This document shows, one piece after another, positions 28,267 to 38,082 of a DNA stretch of 64,000 bases. Made by a program: the position numbers and the translations under genes. Positions within the stretch are counted from its first letter, which is position 1. Every line of letters begins with the position of its first letter. Origin of the DNA: Ktedonobacterales bacterium (lineage in GTDB: Bacteria; Chloroflexota; Ktedonobacteria; Ktedonobacterales; Ktedonobacteraceae). The notes under the pieces were generated by a model. It had not been told where the DNA came from, did not search any database, and was given only the letters and a program-made list of their open reading frames with translations. The stretch lies in contig DAIDJF010000026.1 in assembly GCA_027451525.1 (NCBI GenBank), positions 1 through 64,000 of the forward strand, in the 5' to 3' direction.

Positions 28267-28357
28267 GGGCAGGGCGACCGCGCGAGTCATCCTTACAATG
28301 ATGAGAGAATACGTACATCGTCTCATTGTGAGGGTGACCCTTGTGGTTGCCCTGGCC
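28267..28357. repeat. Long imperfect inverted repeat
   Basis: GGGCAGGGCGACCGCGCGAGTCATCCTTACAATGA versus reverse complement of TCATTGTGAGGGTGACCCTTGTGGTTGCCCTGGCC. Confidence 0.65.
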
Positions 28358-28409
28358 TCTAAGCGAGCTTTACGCTCGCCTTTAAAGGGTAGGGTTGCTG
28401 ATGGCCGCG

Positions 28410-28937
28410 TTACACGCGCCGCTCGCGTTTGCTCCGCTTGACTGGTGGCTTGGGGGGACGAGTGGTTTTGGCCTTTTTGCGTCCACGTCCGCTCCAGCCT
28501 TCGTCGTCTTCCTCTTCCTCCTCGAAAAACTCTTCCTCATCAGACTCGTCCGTGTCTTCTGCGCCAGCATCATCTGTAGCATCATCTAAAGGACTAAGGT
28601 CTACATCCGGTGCGTCCACTTCCTCGCTATCTGGTTGATCAAAATCAATATCGTCGACGCCGCCCAGATCATCGGTGTCGGCAAAGTCGTCGATTACGGG
28701 TTCGACAACAGGATGCACAATTGTTTCGCGTCGTCCATCTGCCCGCTGTTCGCTCTGGCTGCTGGCTCGTCCGCTGCGGCGGGGCGCAACAGGCTCGACT
28801 GGCTCTATGTCTGCTGTCTCGCCCTCTTCACCGGGCTTGGGTGTGCCAATGATACGTCGGCCTGCCGCGACATCAAGCCAAAACTGTGAATAGTAATGGG
28901 GGCGGTCTGACTCTTTTTCGTTCTCTTTTCTTGTCAT
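28410..28937 (-). CDS. Hypothetical protein, acidic central region with basic C-terminal tail
   Basis: ORF translation: ...DESDEEEFFEEEEEDDEGWSGRGRKKAKTTRPPKPPVKRSKRERRV. Confidence 0.6.
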   Translation of the reverse strand: MTRKENEKESDRPHYYSQFWLDVAAGRRIIGTPKPGEEGETADIEPVEPVAPRRSGRASSQSEQRADGRRETIVHPVVEPVIDDFADTDDLGGVDDIDFDQPDSEEVDAPDVDLSPLDDATDDAGAEDTDESDEEEFFEEEEEDDEGWSGRGRKKAKTTRPPKPPVKRSKRERRV

Positions 28938-29359
28938 TTCCCTGGTCCTCTCCCTGTATTGGGTCTCTTACATAACGCCAATTGTCTGGATACTGAGTAT
29001 CCTTGGTCACGTAAAGGAAAGATAGCGCGTGCAGTGTAATTTTCCTGAACATGATAGCATTGCTATTGTTGCAATGATAAGGAGAAAGCGAAATACTGTC
29101 AAGGTGGGGGGTAACGTATCTCGCGCCGCCTGAGAAGCGGCGGGAAGCATTGTCAAGACCCCAAGTGCATGAATTTTCGGGTTTAGAGTCGTTGCTACCT
29201 TGTGTTTGTTTCGTATAATAAGGGGAGGACTCCGTGAATGCACCCTTTCTGTTGTGTTCGTGCATCTATTCAATGCAATATGAAAACCGTTTCGTAATGT
29301 CCGCTGGTTGTATGTTGCGCCGTGCAAAAGGAGCCGGAATTAGTATTGGGAGGAAACCT

Positions 29360-31294
29360 TTGACTAGAATTCTTGATAGCATTGATAACCCAGAGCAGTT
29401 ACGTACCCTGACCGTTCCGCAGATGGAGCAATTAGCTGAAGAGATTCGGCGTGAGATCATCGAAAAAGTTTCAGTGAAGGGCGGTCACCTGGCTCCTAAT
29501 CTTGGTGTTGTCGAACTGACAATGGCCCTTCACTATGTGTTTGATACCCCAAAAGATATGTTGGTCTGGGATATCGGTCATCAAGCATATGTCCATAAGC
29601 TTTTGACTGGAAGACGTGACCGCTTTCATACAATTCGGCAATTTGGAGGTCTCTCCGGCTACTTGCGTCGTGATGAGAGTCCTTATGATACCTTTGGGGC
29701 AAGCCATGCCAGCACCTCTATTTCTGCCGCCCTCGGTATGGCGGTAGCACGTGATCTGCAAGGTGAGCATTTTAAGGTTGTCGCGATTATCGGTGATGGA
29801 GCATTGACGGGTGGTATGGCTCTTGAGGCCATTAACAATGCAGGGAGCCTGAAGAAAAACCTGATTATTGTGCTAAACGATAATGAAAAATCGATTTCTG
29901 ATAATGTAGGAGCTATCTCGCACTATCTTGATAAAGTGCGGCATATGCAGACGACCCCTAGTTACCAACGTCTGCGCGATATGGCAAAAGGCTCTATCGA
30001 GCGTCTCCCTGTGGTGGGTGATCTGGCGCGCTCGGCGGCGGGACGTGCCGAGATGGGTCTTAAGCAGTTTATGTTGCCAAGCAAGAGCGGCGCAATTTTT
30101 GAAGAGTTGGGTCTGAAATTCTTTGGTCCCTTTGACGGGCATGATATCCCTTTGTTGCTTGATGTTTTTGAGAACGTGAAGAAAATTGAGGGGCCCGTGA
30201 TCGTGCAGGTGGTGACGAAGAAAGGCAAGGGTTGGGATGTCGCGGAGCAGGATGCAACCAAGTGGCATGGTCCTGGCGCGTTTGATTATAAAAGTGGGAT
30301 CATTAAGAAAAACCCCAATGATCCTCCCACATATACAGAAGTGTTTGCCAATGCCCTTGTTGAAATTGCTGAGCAAGACCCTTCTGTTGTCGGCGTGACC
30401 GCCGCGATGGAAGAGGGAACAGGTCTGAAAAAACTGCACCAACGTTTCCCTGAACGCTACTTTGACGTGGGGATTGCGGAACAGCATGCCGTGACCTTTG
30501 CTGGCGGTATGGCTGTGATGGGCTTGCGGCCTGTCGTGGCTGTGTATTCAACCTTTATGCAGCGCGCATTCGATCAGGTCATTCACGATATCTGTGTACA
30601 AAATCTGCACGTCATTTTTGCTATGGATCGCGCTGGCATTGTGGGTGAAGATGGACAGACGCAGCATGGTGTGTTTGATATCGCCTTTATGCGTATGATT
30701 CCTCATATGGTGGTAATGGCTCCAAAAGACGAAGAAGAATTGCGGCACATGCTCTACACTGCGGTGTATATGGATGGTCCGGTCAGTTTGCGCTATCCAC
30801 GCGGGAAAGCCTTAGGGGTGCAACTGACAAAAGAAATGCACAAACTTGAGATCGGTAAAGCTGAATTGTTGAGTCCGGCCACGCTAGAAGAGGCAGAGAA
30901 GACCGATTGCGCGCTCCTGGCCTATGGCTCAATGGTGACGCAAGCCGAGGTTGCAGCCAAAGAACTGGCGGATGAAGGTATTCATGTCTCTGTCGTCAAT
31001 GCGCGTTGGGCCAAGCCACTTGATGAAGCGATGATTCTTCGGCTGGCGAGAAATACACGCCGTATAGTGACTGTGGAAGATCACGCTGTGGCGGGTGGCT
31101 TTGGAAGCGCGGTGCTGGAACTCCTGGAGCAACACGGCCTGCGCGACGTGGATACGCGCCTGATTGGCCTGCCCGATACGTTTGTAGAGCACGGTGCGCC
31201 TACCATCCTCAAGGAACTCTACGGTTTGTCATCCTCGCATATCAAGGATGTTGTGCGTTCGATGATTGGTGAAGGTTCGCGCTCGTTGGCCTGA
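29360..31294 (+). CDS. dxs: 1-deoxy-D-xylulose-5-phosphate synthase
   Basis: GDGALTGGMALEAINNAG, transketolase-like C-terminus. TTG start at 29360 preceded by GGGAGG. Confidence 0.94.
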   Translation: MTRILDSIDNPEQLRTLTVPQMEQLAEEIRREIIEKVSVKGGHLAPNLGVVELTMALHYVFDTPKDMLVWDIGHQAYVHKLLTGRRDRFHTIRQFGGLSGYLRRDESPYDTFGASHASTSISAALGMAVARDLQGEHFKVVAIIGDGALTGGMALEAINNAGSLKKNLIIVLNDNEKSISDNVGAISHYLDKVRHMQTTPSYQRLRDMAKGSIERLPVVGDLARSAAGRAEMGLKQFMLPSKSGAIFEELGLKFFGPFDGHDIPLLLDVFENVKKIEGPVIVQVVTKKGKGWDVAEQDATKWHGPGAFDYKSGIIKKNPNDPPTYTEVFANALVEIAEQDPSVVGVTAAMEEGTGLKKLHQRFPERYFDVGIAEQHAVTFAGGMAVMGLRPVVAVYSTFMQRAFDQVIHDICVQNLHVIFAMDRAGIVGEDGQTQHGVFDIAFMRMIPHMVVMAPKDEEELRHMLYTAVYMDGPVSLRYPRGKALGVQLTKEMHKLEIGKAELLSPATLEEAEKTDCALLAYGSMVTQAEVAAKELADEGIHVSVVNARWAKPLDEAMILRLARNTRRIVTVEDHAVAGGFGSAVLELLEQHGLRDVDTRLIGLPDTFVEHGAPTILKELYGLSSSHIKDVVRSMIGEGSRSLA

Positions 31295-31308
31295 TCTCGT
31301 CGCTCACG

Positions 31309-31983
31309 TTATTCGATGATGTGTCCGTCACGCATGGTAATAATGCGATGAGCGCGTTTCCCTACCTCTGCCGCGTGCGTCACAATCACAAACGTTTGTC
31401 GGTTCTCCTGATTGAGGCGGCTCAAGAGATCCATGATCTCTAATGCCGTCTCACTGTCTAAATTGCCCGTAGGCTCATCGGCCCAGACAATTGCAGGGTC
31501 ATTGGTAAGTGCGCGCGCGATGGTGACACGTTGCCGCTGCCCACCTGAAAGCTCGGCGGGACGATGGCGTGCGCGGTCCGCGAGGCCCACAAGGGCGAGC
31601 ATTTCTAAGGCTCGTTTGCGCGCTTTGCCGCTGGGAACTTTAGCAACCAGCATGGGCAGTTCCACATTTTCGACCGCTGAAAGCACTGGTAACAGGTTAA
31701 ACTCTTGAAAAACAAACCCCATGTTCTTCGCTCGATAGCTTGTGCGTTCCCTATCGCTCAGGTCGCGCAGGTTGTCGCCGCGAATGAAGATATCTCCCTC
31801 GTCAATCGTATCAAGTCCGGAAAGACAATTGAGGAGCGTCGTTTTACCACATCCGCTCGGTCCCATAATGGCAATCATCTCGCCCTGTTCAACGGTCAAG
31901 TTGATGCCTCCAAGAGCCTCGACACGTACATGTCCATTGCGATAGATTTTTTTGACATCACGAGCTTGGATAATACCGGGCAT
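31309..31983 (-). CDS. ABC transporter ATP-binding protein, LolD/MacB type
   Basis: [44 protein letters not shown]. Confidence 0.92.
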   Translation of the reverse strand: MPGIIQARDVKKIYRNGHVRVEALGGINLTVEQGEMIAIMGPSGCGKTTLLNCLSGLDTIDEGDIFIRGDNLRDLSDRERTSYRAKNMGFVFQEFNLLPVLSAVENVELPMLVAKVPSGKARKRALEMLALVGLADRARHRPAELSGGQRQRVTIARALTNDPAIVWADEPTGNLDSETALEIMDLLSRLNQENRQTFVIVTHAAEVGKRAHRIITMRDGHIIE

Positions 31984-32004
31984 AATTTATTCTCTTCTCT
32001 CGTT

Positions 32005-32799
32005 TTAAGCTGAAGCTATTTCATGCAGATACGCTGTATTGAGAATGGTAATATGTTTGCGTCCTGCCACAATTGCGCCTGCCTCCTTGAGATCACGTAG
32101 GGCCACGCTGACCGTTTCGCGGTAGACGCCAAGCCGTTCCGCCAGTTCTTCCTGGCTGAACCCTTTGACAACGAGAGTGCTGTCATGCTGCTGATCGGGC
32201 TGCGCAAGTTGAAGCAAGAGGGCTGCTAGTCGGGCATGACTACTCTTAAAGGTCGTATCAATAAGCTGTGTCTCAAGTTGTACGAGTCGCTGCCCCACGA
32301 TTTGTAGAAGGGCTAGAGCGACCGCTGGTTTGCGTGTAAGCAGGTTCTCGACCTCATGACGGTTCATTACACAGATGCGCGAGTCTTCCACCGCCTCAGC
32401 AAAGCTATTATACATACCTTGCCCAATGAGCGGCATCTCGCCAAAGCACGCGCCAGCCTCAAGGGTTGCCGTAATGAGCTTCCGCCCATCGGTCGAGAGA
32501 TGGTAAAGTTGGACGCGCCCTGTGCGCAGCAAGAAGAGAACATGCCCAGTTTCGCCCGGACGATAAAAAACCCGTCCAGGAGGGCACGTCATGATCGTGG
32601 TGAGGCGATCTAATTCGGTGATCTCTTCGGCATTCAAGTGGCGAAAGATGTCACTCTGCGCTAAAAAAGATGCTTTCCCATCTATGCGTTCATGTGAAGA
32701 TGATATGGCACGTGGCTCTGAAACTTGTTTTTCTCGCACACTACACACTACTATTCCTGATAGGGTGACAGTAATTTCTATCCCATCGTATTGTACCAT
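32005..32799 (-). CDS. Crp/Fnr-family transcriptional regulator
   Basis: cNMP-binding-like domain plus HTH FSQEELAERLGVYRETVSVALRDLKEAGAI. Confidence 0.9.
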   Translation of the reverse strand: MVQYDGIEITVTLSGIVVCSVREKQVSEPRAISSSHERIDGKASFLAQSDIFRHLNAEEITELDRLTTIMTCPPGRVFYRPGETGHVLFLLRTGRVQLYHLSTDGRKLITATLEAGACFGEMPLIGQGMYNSFAEAVEDSRICVMNRHEVENLLTRKPAVALALLQIVGQRLVQLETQLIDTTFKSSHARLAALLLQLAQPDQQHDSTLVVKGFSQEELAERLGVYRETVSVALRDLKEAGAIVAGRKHITILNTAYLHEIASA

Positions 32800-32824
32800 A
32801 TCGGCTAGGCAGGAAGCTTAGCTT

Positions 32825-34555
32825 CTAATAATCGTGCTCTGATGAGAGCCAAGACTGAGGTAATGAAAATGAAACAGTCGTGCCTTTATCTAGCTCACTC
32901 TCAACCCAGATTTGCCCCTGGTGCCGTTTGATAAATTCCGCTGAGATGTAGAGTCCCAGTCCCAGGCCTGGGTAGATTTGCTGACTCTCACCCTCAACGC
33001 GGAAAAAGCGTTCAAAAAGGTGGGCTTGCCGTTCTTTGGCAATGCCAATTCCGAAATCTTGTACGGATGTAATCACTGCATCCTTGCTATGTTGGACCTT
33101 TACTATTATCGTGTTGGCGCGTGGTGAATATTTGATAGCATTGGTCAGCAGATTAATCAGGACCTGACCGATACGGTCACGGTCGGCTGTCAGGGTAATC
33201 GCGTCAGCTACCTCCAACACAACGTGATGCTTGGTGGCGGTGCGCCGAATTTCTACTACCACCTCACTAACCAGCTCATTGTAGTCAAACATGGTCGGGC
33301 GCAAGGGGAGTTTGCCGCTCTCCAATCGTGTTATATCAAGGAGGTCTTCCACTAGATGCTGCAATTTATTGATCTGTATTTCCATTCTCTGCATCAATGT
33401 GGCCGAAGCTGTATCGCCAGATTTTCTGAAACGTGACTCTAGCACTTGCGCATAGCCCTTCAAACTCGTGAGCGGTGTTTTTAGCTCGTGGCTGGCAATA
33501 CCTAAAAATTCATCTTTTTGCTGCTCCAATTGTTTTTGTTCGGTTACATCGGTATTTGTCCCCAGCCAGCGAACGATGTTGCCCTGCTCATCATGCATCG
33601 GAATGGCTCGTGAGAGGAACCAGCAGTATTTACCATCTTTTCCACGCAATGGAAACGTATCCTCCCATATTTCTCCTGTTGCAAAACAATGGCTGACCTT
33701 CTCAACAACACGCCGCACATGATCGGGATGATGAACCTTCTGCCAGCCCCACCCCTCCATCTCTTGTAATGTAGTACCTGTATAGTCAAACCAGCGTTGA
33801 TTATACCAGAATATCCAGCCGCTTCCATCGGCAATCCAGGCTAATTGGGAAATATTGTTGGCAAGCGTGCGAAAACGTTCCTCAGACTCGCGCAGAGCCT
33901 GCTCATGTCGTAATCTCTCTATGCTCTCCCACATGCGAAAAGCTGTTGTTTCCAGGACTCTGATCTCGCGCAACTGCCAATGACGCGCAACATTGCTTGT
34001 CACGCTCAATGTTGCGACCGAATGATCTTGGCAATGATATGGGACAGTAATGTATGCACGTAACGCAAATGGCTCATAACGGGAGGCGTAATGTTGCGCA
34101 GTTAATGGATGGGTTTGTGTATCCTCTATTGCCAGGGTCTGTCCCTTTGTTGTGATAAATTGTACTTGTGGGTCATCATCGGCAAGTGGGTAGGTGCCAG
34201 TGAGCGATGAGGAGATGAGATAATCAGTTCGTTTGATAATCCAGTGGCCATCAACCTCAGAGATTTCAGCCACGTAACAACGGGTAGCGTGAAGATACTC
34301 GCCTGTCATGTGTGCTACTTTCGCTATCAGGGTATCTGTATTCTGGTTCAGGCGAATATGCTCATTGACGGTAGCGAGAAACTCCCTGTCCTGTTCGGCA
34401 TATTTTTTCTCAGTCACATCGCGTAAAAAGATCGATAATCCTTTGTGCCCAAAAGAAAGACCCTGCAGTTTATGTGTGCGTAACCAGCGGCGCACGGTTT
34501 CAACCTTGACACCGAGACGTTTTGCCATCTGGGAAGTGGTTAAATAGTCAGGCAC
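32825..34555 (-). CDS. Sensor histidine kinase: N-terminal excisionase/MerR-like HTH, GAF, PAS/PAC, HisKA, HATPase
   Basis: LTTSQMAKRLGVKVETVRRWLRTHKLQG HTH; DVTEQKQLEQQKDEFLGIASHELKTPLTSLKGYAQ H-box; N and G boxes. Confidence 0.9.
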   Translation of the reverse strand: MPDYLTTSQMAKRLGVKVETVRRWLRTHKLQGLSFGHKGLSIFLRDVTEKKYAEQDREFLATVNEHIRLNQNTDTLIAKVAHMTGEYLHATRCYVAEISEVDGHWIIKRTDYLISSSLTGTYPLADDDPQVQFITTKGQTLAIEDTQTHPLTAQHYASRYEPFALRAYITVPYHCQDHSVATLSVTSNVARHWQLREIRVLETTAFRMWESIERLRHEQALRESEERFRTLANNISQLAWIADGSGWIFWYNQRWFDYTGTTLQEMEGWGWQKVHHPDHVRRVVEKVSHCFATGEIWEDTFPLRGKDGKYCWFLSRAIPMHDEQGNIVRWLGTNTDVTEQKQLEQQKDEFLGIASHELKTPLTSLKGYAQVLESRFRKSGDTASATLMQRMEIQINKLQHLVEDLLDITRLESGKLPLRPTMFDYNELVSEVVVEIRRTATKHHVVLEVADAITLTADRDRIGQVLINLLTNAIKYSPRANTIIVKVQHSKDAVITSVQDFGIGIAKERQAHLFERFFRVEGESQQIYPGLGLGLYISAEFIKRHQGQIWVESELDKGTTVSFSLPQSWLSSEHDY

Positions 34556-34768
34556 ATCTACTCTCCATCCTCAATCAAATACGTTATGCTTGTATAAAAA
34601 TCCTGCCAAACCACAGTATACTACTCTCAGTGGGCACTCAATCCTCGTTCTTTTACTCATTAGGACGCTCTGCTGACCAACCAATAGTGCGCATGTATGT
34701 TACATCATCAGTTGTAAAATTACAAGCAAAAATACGGGTACAATGAGAGAGCAGGGTATGGGCGTGAT

Positions 34769-34991
34769 AAATCAGGGAGCAAGGCGTGATGATGGTGTTG
34801 AAAAAACAATGTGGACATTGGTGTAGGGGCGTGATTTATCACGCCCTGCTCGCCCATAGATCCGCCTGGGGAGCCGTGTGAGAGGCCATGCGAACGGGGA
34901 CGAGGGCGTGATTCCATCACGCCCCTACGCAACCAACGTGGTAGGCGGATGAATTTTTTTAACACCATTATCACGTCCTGCTCTCTGATTT
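34769..34991. mobile_element. MITE-like non-coding element with imperfect terminal inverted repeats
   Basis: Left 34769-34806 AAATCAGGGAGCAAGGCGTGATGATGGTGTTGAAAAAA; right 34954-34991, reverse complement AAATCAGAGAGCAGGACGTGATAATGGTGTTAAAAAAA (33/38 identical); nested GTAGGGGCGTGAT.../...ATCACGCCCCTAC repeat. Confidence 0.7.
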
Positions 34992-35312
34992 CTTGCTGGT
35001 GGTATCCTCTAGAGGAAGCGCAGGTATCAGGTGAATTTTTCGTAATTGCGTGATATGTCTTTTGATAGGAGCACGTGGAGGCGCGAGCGGAGTCGGTTCA
35101 GGCGTCGCATAAGGAAAAAACAAGCGCAATGGGCTATGACGTAGTACCATTGGTAGGGCATCATAAGCTACTAATTGTATACGATAATGACGTTGTTTTC
35201 TCCGCATCGCCTCTTTCCACCACTTCCATATATTCTTGTTCAGAGTATATGCTATTTTTGCACTTTTGACGAGAGGGGAATGTAGCGAAAAGTATGTGGA
35301 CGCTCAAATTTC

Positions 35313-35341
35313 TTGCTTCTTTGCCTGCACTATGCTATACT
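35313..35341 (+). promoter_or_regulatory. Predicted rpsB promoter TTGCTT-17 bp-TATACT
   Basis: -35 35313-35318, -10 35336-35341. Confidence 0.55.
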
Positions 35342-35511
35342 TGCGACTTAGCGGAAGGCGGTTTTCCGCACAAGAAAACAGAAGAAATACGCACGCTCTC
35401 CTACCAGTGTAAACCCTGGGGTCCATGCTGTGGTATCGAAGAACGCAAACGCCTGGGGGACCCAAACGCTGCAAAGCGCGGAGAGCGGAGGTACAAAGGG
35501 AGGAACTACTT

Positions 35512-36405
35512 TTGGCAAACATCATCTCAATGAAGCAACTGTTGGAAGCTGGCGTTCACTTTGGGCACCAAACGCGACGCTGGAATCCCAAAATGCAGCA
35601 GTTCATTTTTACGGACCGTAACGGCATTCATATTATTGACCTGCAACAGACCGTCACGCGCTTGAACGACGCCTATAAATTTGTTGAGCAGCTGGCTGCT
35701 AATGGCGAAACCTTGCTGTTTGTGGGCACGAAGAAGCAGGCTCAGGAAGCTGTTGCGGAAGAAGCAAAACGCTGTGGGATGTATTATGTTAATCAGCGTT
35801 GGCTTGGTGGTATGCTAACGAACTTCAAAACGATCCAGTCGCGTATCAACTATCTCCGTGATTTGGAGGGACGTCGTGATCGCGGCGAGTTCGAGCGTCT
35901 GCCAAAGAAAGAAGCGCAGCGTTTACAAGACGACATCACCCGTCTGGAGCGCATTTTGGGCGGTATCAAAGATATGCGTCGCTTGCCAAGTGCCATCTTC
36001 ATCATTGACACACGCAAAGAGCGCACCGCTGTGATGGAATCCCGTCGCCTGGAAATTCCTATTCTCGCCCTTGCTGATACGAACTGCGACCCCGATGAGA
36101 TGGATTACCCCATTCCTGCGAACGACGATGCTATTCGCGCCGTGCGCCTACTGTGTGCGAAGATTGCTGACGCCGTCATTGAAGGGCGTCGCGAACTGGA
36201 GGCCCAGCAGAAGGATAGCGAAGATGGCATCACTCTAGGTGAAAGCGAGACGCCAGTCGCCGCTGCTGCTGCACCCGCTGCTGCTATTGCACCCGCTGCC
36301 GTAGTGGAGGCCGCTCCTGTGGACGTGGCTGCACCAGATGCGAGTGAGCAAGAGGTAACAACTCCTGCCGCAGAACCAGAACTCGTCGCTAAAGAAGCAT
36401 TATAA
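35512..36405 (+). CDS. rpsB: 30S ribosomal protein S2 with Ala-rich C-terminal extension
   Basis: TTG start giving [36 protein letters not shown]. Start trimmed from 35425. Confidence 0.95.
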   Translation: MANIISMKQLLEAGVHFGHQTRRWNPKMQQFIFTDRNGIHIIDLQQTVTRLNDAYKFVEQLAANGETLLFVGTKKQAQEAVAEEAKRCGMYYVNQRWLGGMLTNFKTIQSRINYLRDLEGRRDRGEFERLPKKEAQRLQDDITRLERILGGIKDMRRLPSAIFIIDTRKERTAVMESRRLEIPILALADTNCDPDEMDYPIPANDDAIRAVRLLCAKIADAVIEGRRELEAQQKDSEDGITLGESETPVAAAAAPAAAIAPAAVVEAAPVDVAAPDASEQEVTTPAAEPELVAKEAL

Positions 36406-36420
36406 GTTACATGCCACAGG

Positions 36421-36461
36421 GCGGGAGGCAAGGAGGCATATGCCTTTTACCTCCCGCTTTT
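36421..36461 (+). terminator. Intrinsic terminator/attenuator between rpsB and tsf
   Basis: GCGGGAGG...CCTCCCGC followed by TTTT, with an inner stem AAGGAGGCATATGCCTTTT. Confidence 0.75.
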
Positions 36462-36628
36462 CCTGTGTCAAGCACCCATAGATCGTATGCCCTCAAAGCT
36501 GGGGGCGAGCCGCCAATAGACAATTTTGATTTTGTCAAGCACTCAAGGACCAAAAAAATGGACAGAGGTCATTGTACTGTCGTGTCGGTCCGAGTATCAT
36601 ACAACAAGAAAATGAGGAGAACGAGATC

Positions 36629-37225
36629 ATGGAGTACTCCGCTGGGGACGTAAAGAAGTTGCGCGAAGAGACAGGCGCAACCTTTGCCGACTGCAAGAAT
36701 GCATTAACTGATGCCAAGACCTGGGGCGAAGCCGTCAAAATCCTGGAAGCCAAGCGCGATAAGAAAGCGGATAAGATGATTACCGCGAATCGTGAGACAC
36801 GCGAGGGCGGTGTTTTTTCCTATGTCCACCACAATCATAGTGTCGGTGTGCTGCTGGAACTCAATTGCAGCACCGACTTTGTTGCGCGCAGTGAGGGTTT
36901 CCGTCATCTGGCAAGCGAGCTAGCTTTGCAGATCGCGGGTATGGCCCCCAAATATGTCAACTATGAAGACGTTCCCGCCGATGTAATTGAAGCCGAGAAG
37001 AACAAGATTCTCGAAGACCCATCGATGGCCCGCGTTGCCGAAGACAAGCGTGCTGTTGCCGTTGATGGCAAACTCAAGAAAACGTTGGAGTCCGAGGTGC
37101 TGATGATGCAGCACTGGGTCAAGGACGATGCTGTGACGATTAGTGACCTGGTACGCAAGGTGATTGCTGAGACAGGAGAGAATATCGTCGTGCGGCGTTT
37201 TAGCCGCTTTAAACTGGGCGAGTAG
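36629..37225 (+). CDS. tsf: Elongation factor Ts (short form)
   Basis: VKKLREETGATFADCKNALTDA; start trimmed from 36572. Confidence 0.94.
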   Translation: MEYSAGDVKKLREETGATFADCKNALTDAKTWGEAVKILEAKRDKKADKMITANRETREGGVFSYVHHNHSVGVLLELNCSTDFVARSEGFRHLASELALQIAGMAPKYVNYEDVPADVIEAEKNKILEDPSMARVAEDKRAVAVDGKLKKTLESEVLMMQHWVKDDAVTISDLVRKVIAETGENIVVRRFSRFKLGE

Positions 37226-37261
37226 TGACGTGAGGCATAGTCTACACACAAAGGGTGAGGT

Positions 37262-37993
37262 ATGGGAGCCGAGATCAAATATCAGCGTATTCTGCTGAAA
37301 ATGAGCGGAGAGGCACTTGGTCCACATGGCTATGGCATTGACGCAGAGACCGTACGGCGTATCGCGAGCGAGGTCCAGCGTGTTCATAGCCTGGGGATCG
37401 AGATAGCCGTTGTCATTGGCGGCGGCAATATGTGGCGCGGCGCAGATGCCGCGGCGACTGGTATAGATCGGGCGACTGCCGACTATGTGGGGATGCTGGC
37501 AACTGTAATGAATTCGCTCGTCATGCAAGATGCGATGGAGAAGCTCGGCATGGTGACGCGCGTTCAGACTGCTATTGAGATGCCTCCCGTTGCGGAACCA
37601 TTTATTCGCCGTCGTGCGGTTCGTCACCTGGAGAAAGGGCGCGTGGTAATTCTCGCCGCGGGTAGTGGCAATCCGTTCTTTACAACGGATACGGCTGCTG
37701 CTCTACGGTCTGTTGAGCTAAACGCGCAGGTGCTAATCAAAGCAACCCAGGTGGACGGTATCTATGATGACGACCCACGTCGTAATCCCAATGCGCGTAA
37801 GTTTGAAGTATTAAGCTACATGCGTGCGCTGAATATGGGATTGAAAGTCATGGATAGCACAGCGATTTCGTTGTGTAAAGATAACCGTATGCCGATCATC
37901 GTGTTCAATTTGCGTCAGGAAGGCGCGTTGGAGGCGATTGTGCGCGGCGAAAAATGTGGTACACTCGTTTCAGACGTGGACGAATCCCTCTAA
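37262..37993 (+). CDS. pyrH: UMP kinase
   Basis: [34 protein letters not shown]. Confidence 0.95.
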   Translation: MGAEIKYQRILLKMSGEALGPHGYGIDAETVRRIASEVQRVHSLGIEIAVVIGGGNMWRGADAAATGIDRATADYVGMLATVMNSLVMQDAMEKLGMVTRVQTAIEMPPVAEPFIRRRAVRHLEKGRVVILAAGSGNPFFTTDTAAALRSVELNAQVLIKATQVDGIYDDDPRRNPNARKFEVLSYMRALNMGLKVMDSTAISLCKDNRMPIIVFNLRQEGALEAIVRGEKCGTLVSDVDESL

Positions 37994-38082
37994 TGGTGTC
38001 AGCATACACCGTTTGTTGTCACGTCCCACTTTTGGGGGTGTTTATTGTGCTAAGCACCCGTAGAACAAGGGAGTAGGTTGGT

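Noticed and set aside
28429-28893. Several plus-strand ORFs opposite the acidic protein (e.g. 28610..28852, 28635..28889)
   Set aside because: Complement of Asp/Glu/Arg-rich codons gives Ser/Arg-rich artefacts.
29873-30487. 204-aa antisense ORF inside dxs
   Set aside because: Same reasoning: shadow of a conserved coding frame.
34720-34974. 84-aa ORF across the MITE-like element (minus strand)
   Set aside because: Falls almost entirely within the inverted-repeat element; translation is proline/histidine-rich with no domain.
35342-35511. Possible ydaO-type c-di-AMP riboswitch upstream of rpsB (GGGGGACCCA present)
   Set aside because: The other conserved blocks (GGGGTGAATC and the CAGCTAACCTCG region) are not found and the downstream gene is ribosomal; retained only as a generic structured leader.
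36920-37627. 235-aa antisense ORF spanning tsf and pyrH
   Set aside because: Overlaps two well-supported essential genes; translation has no domain pattern and no ribosome-binding site evident.
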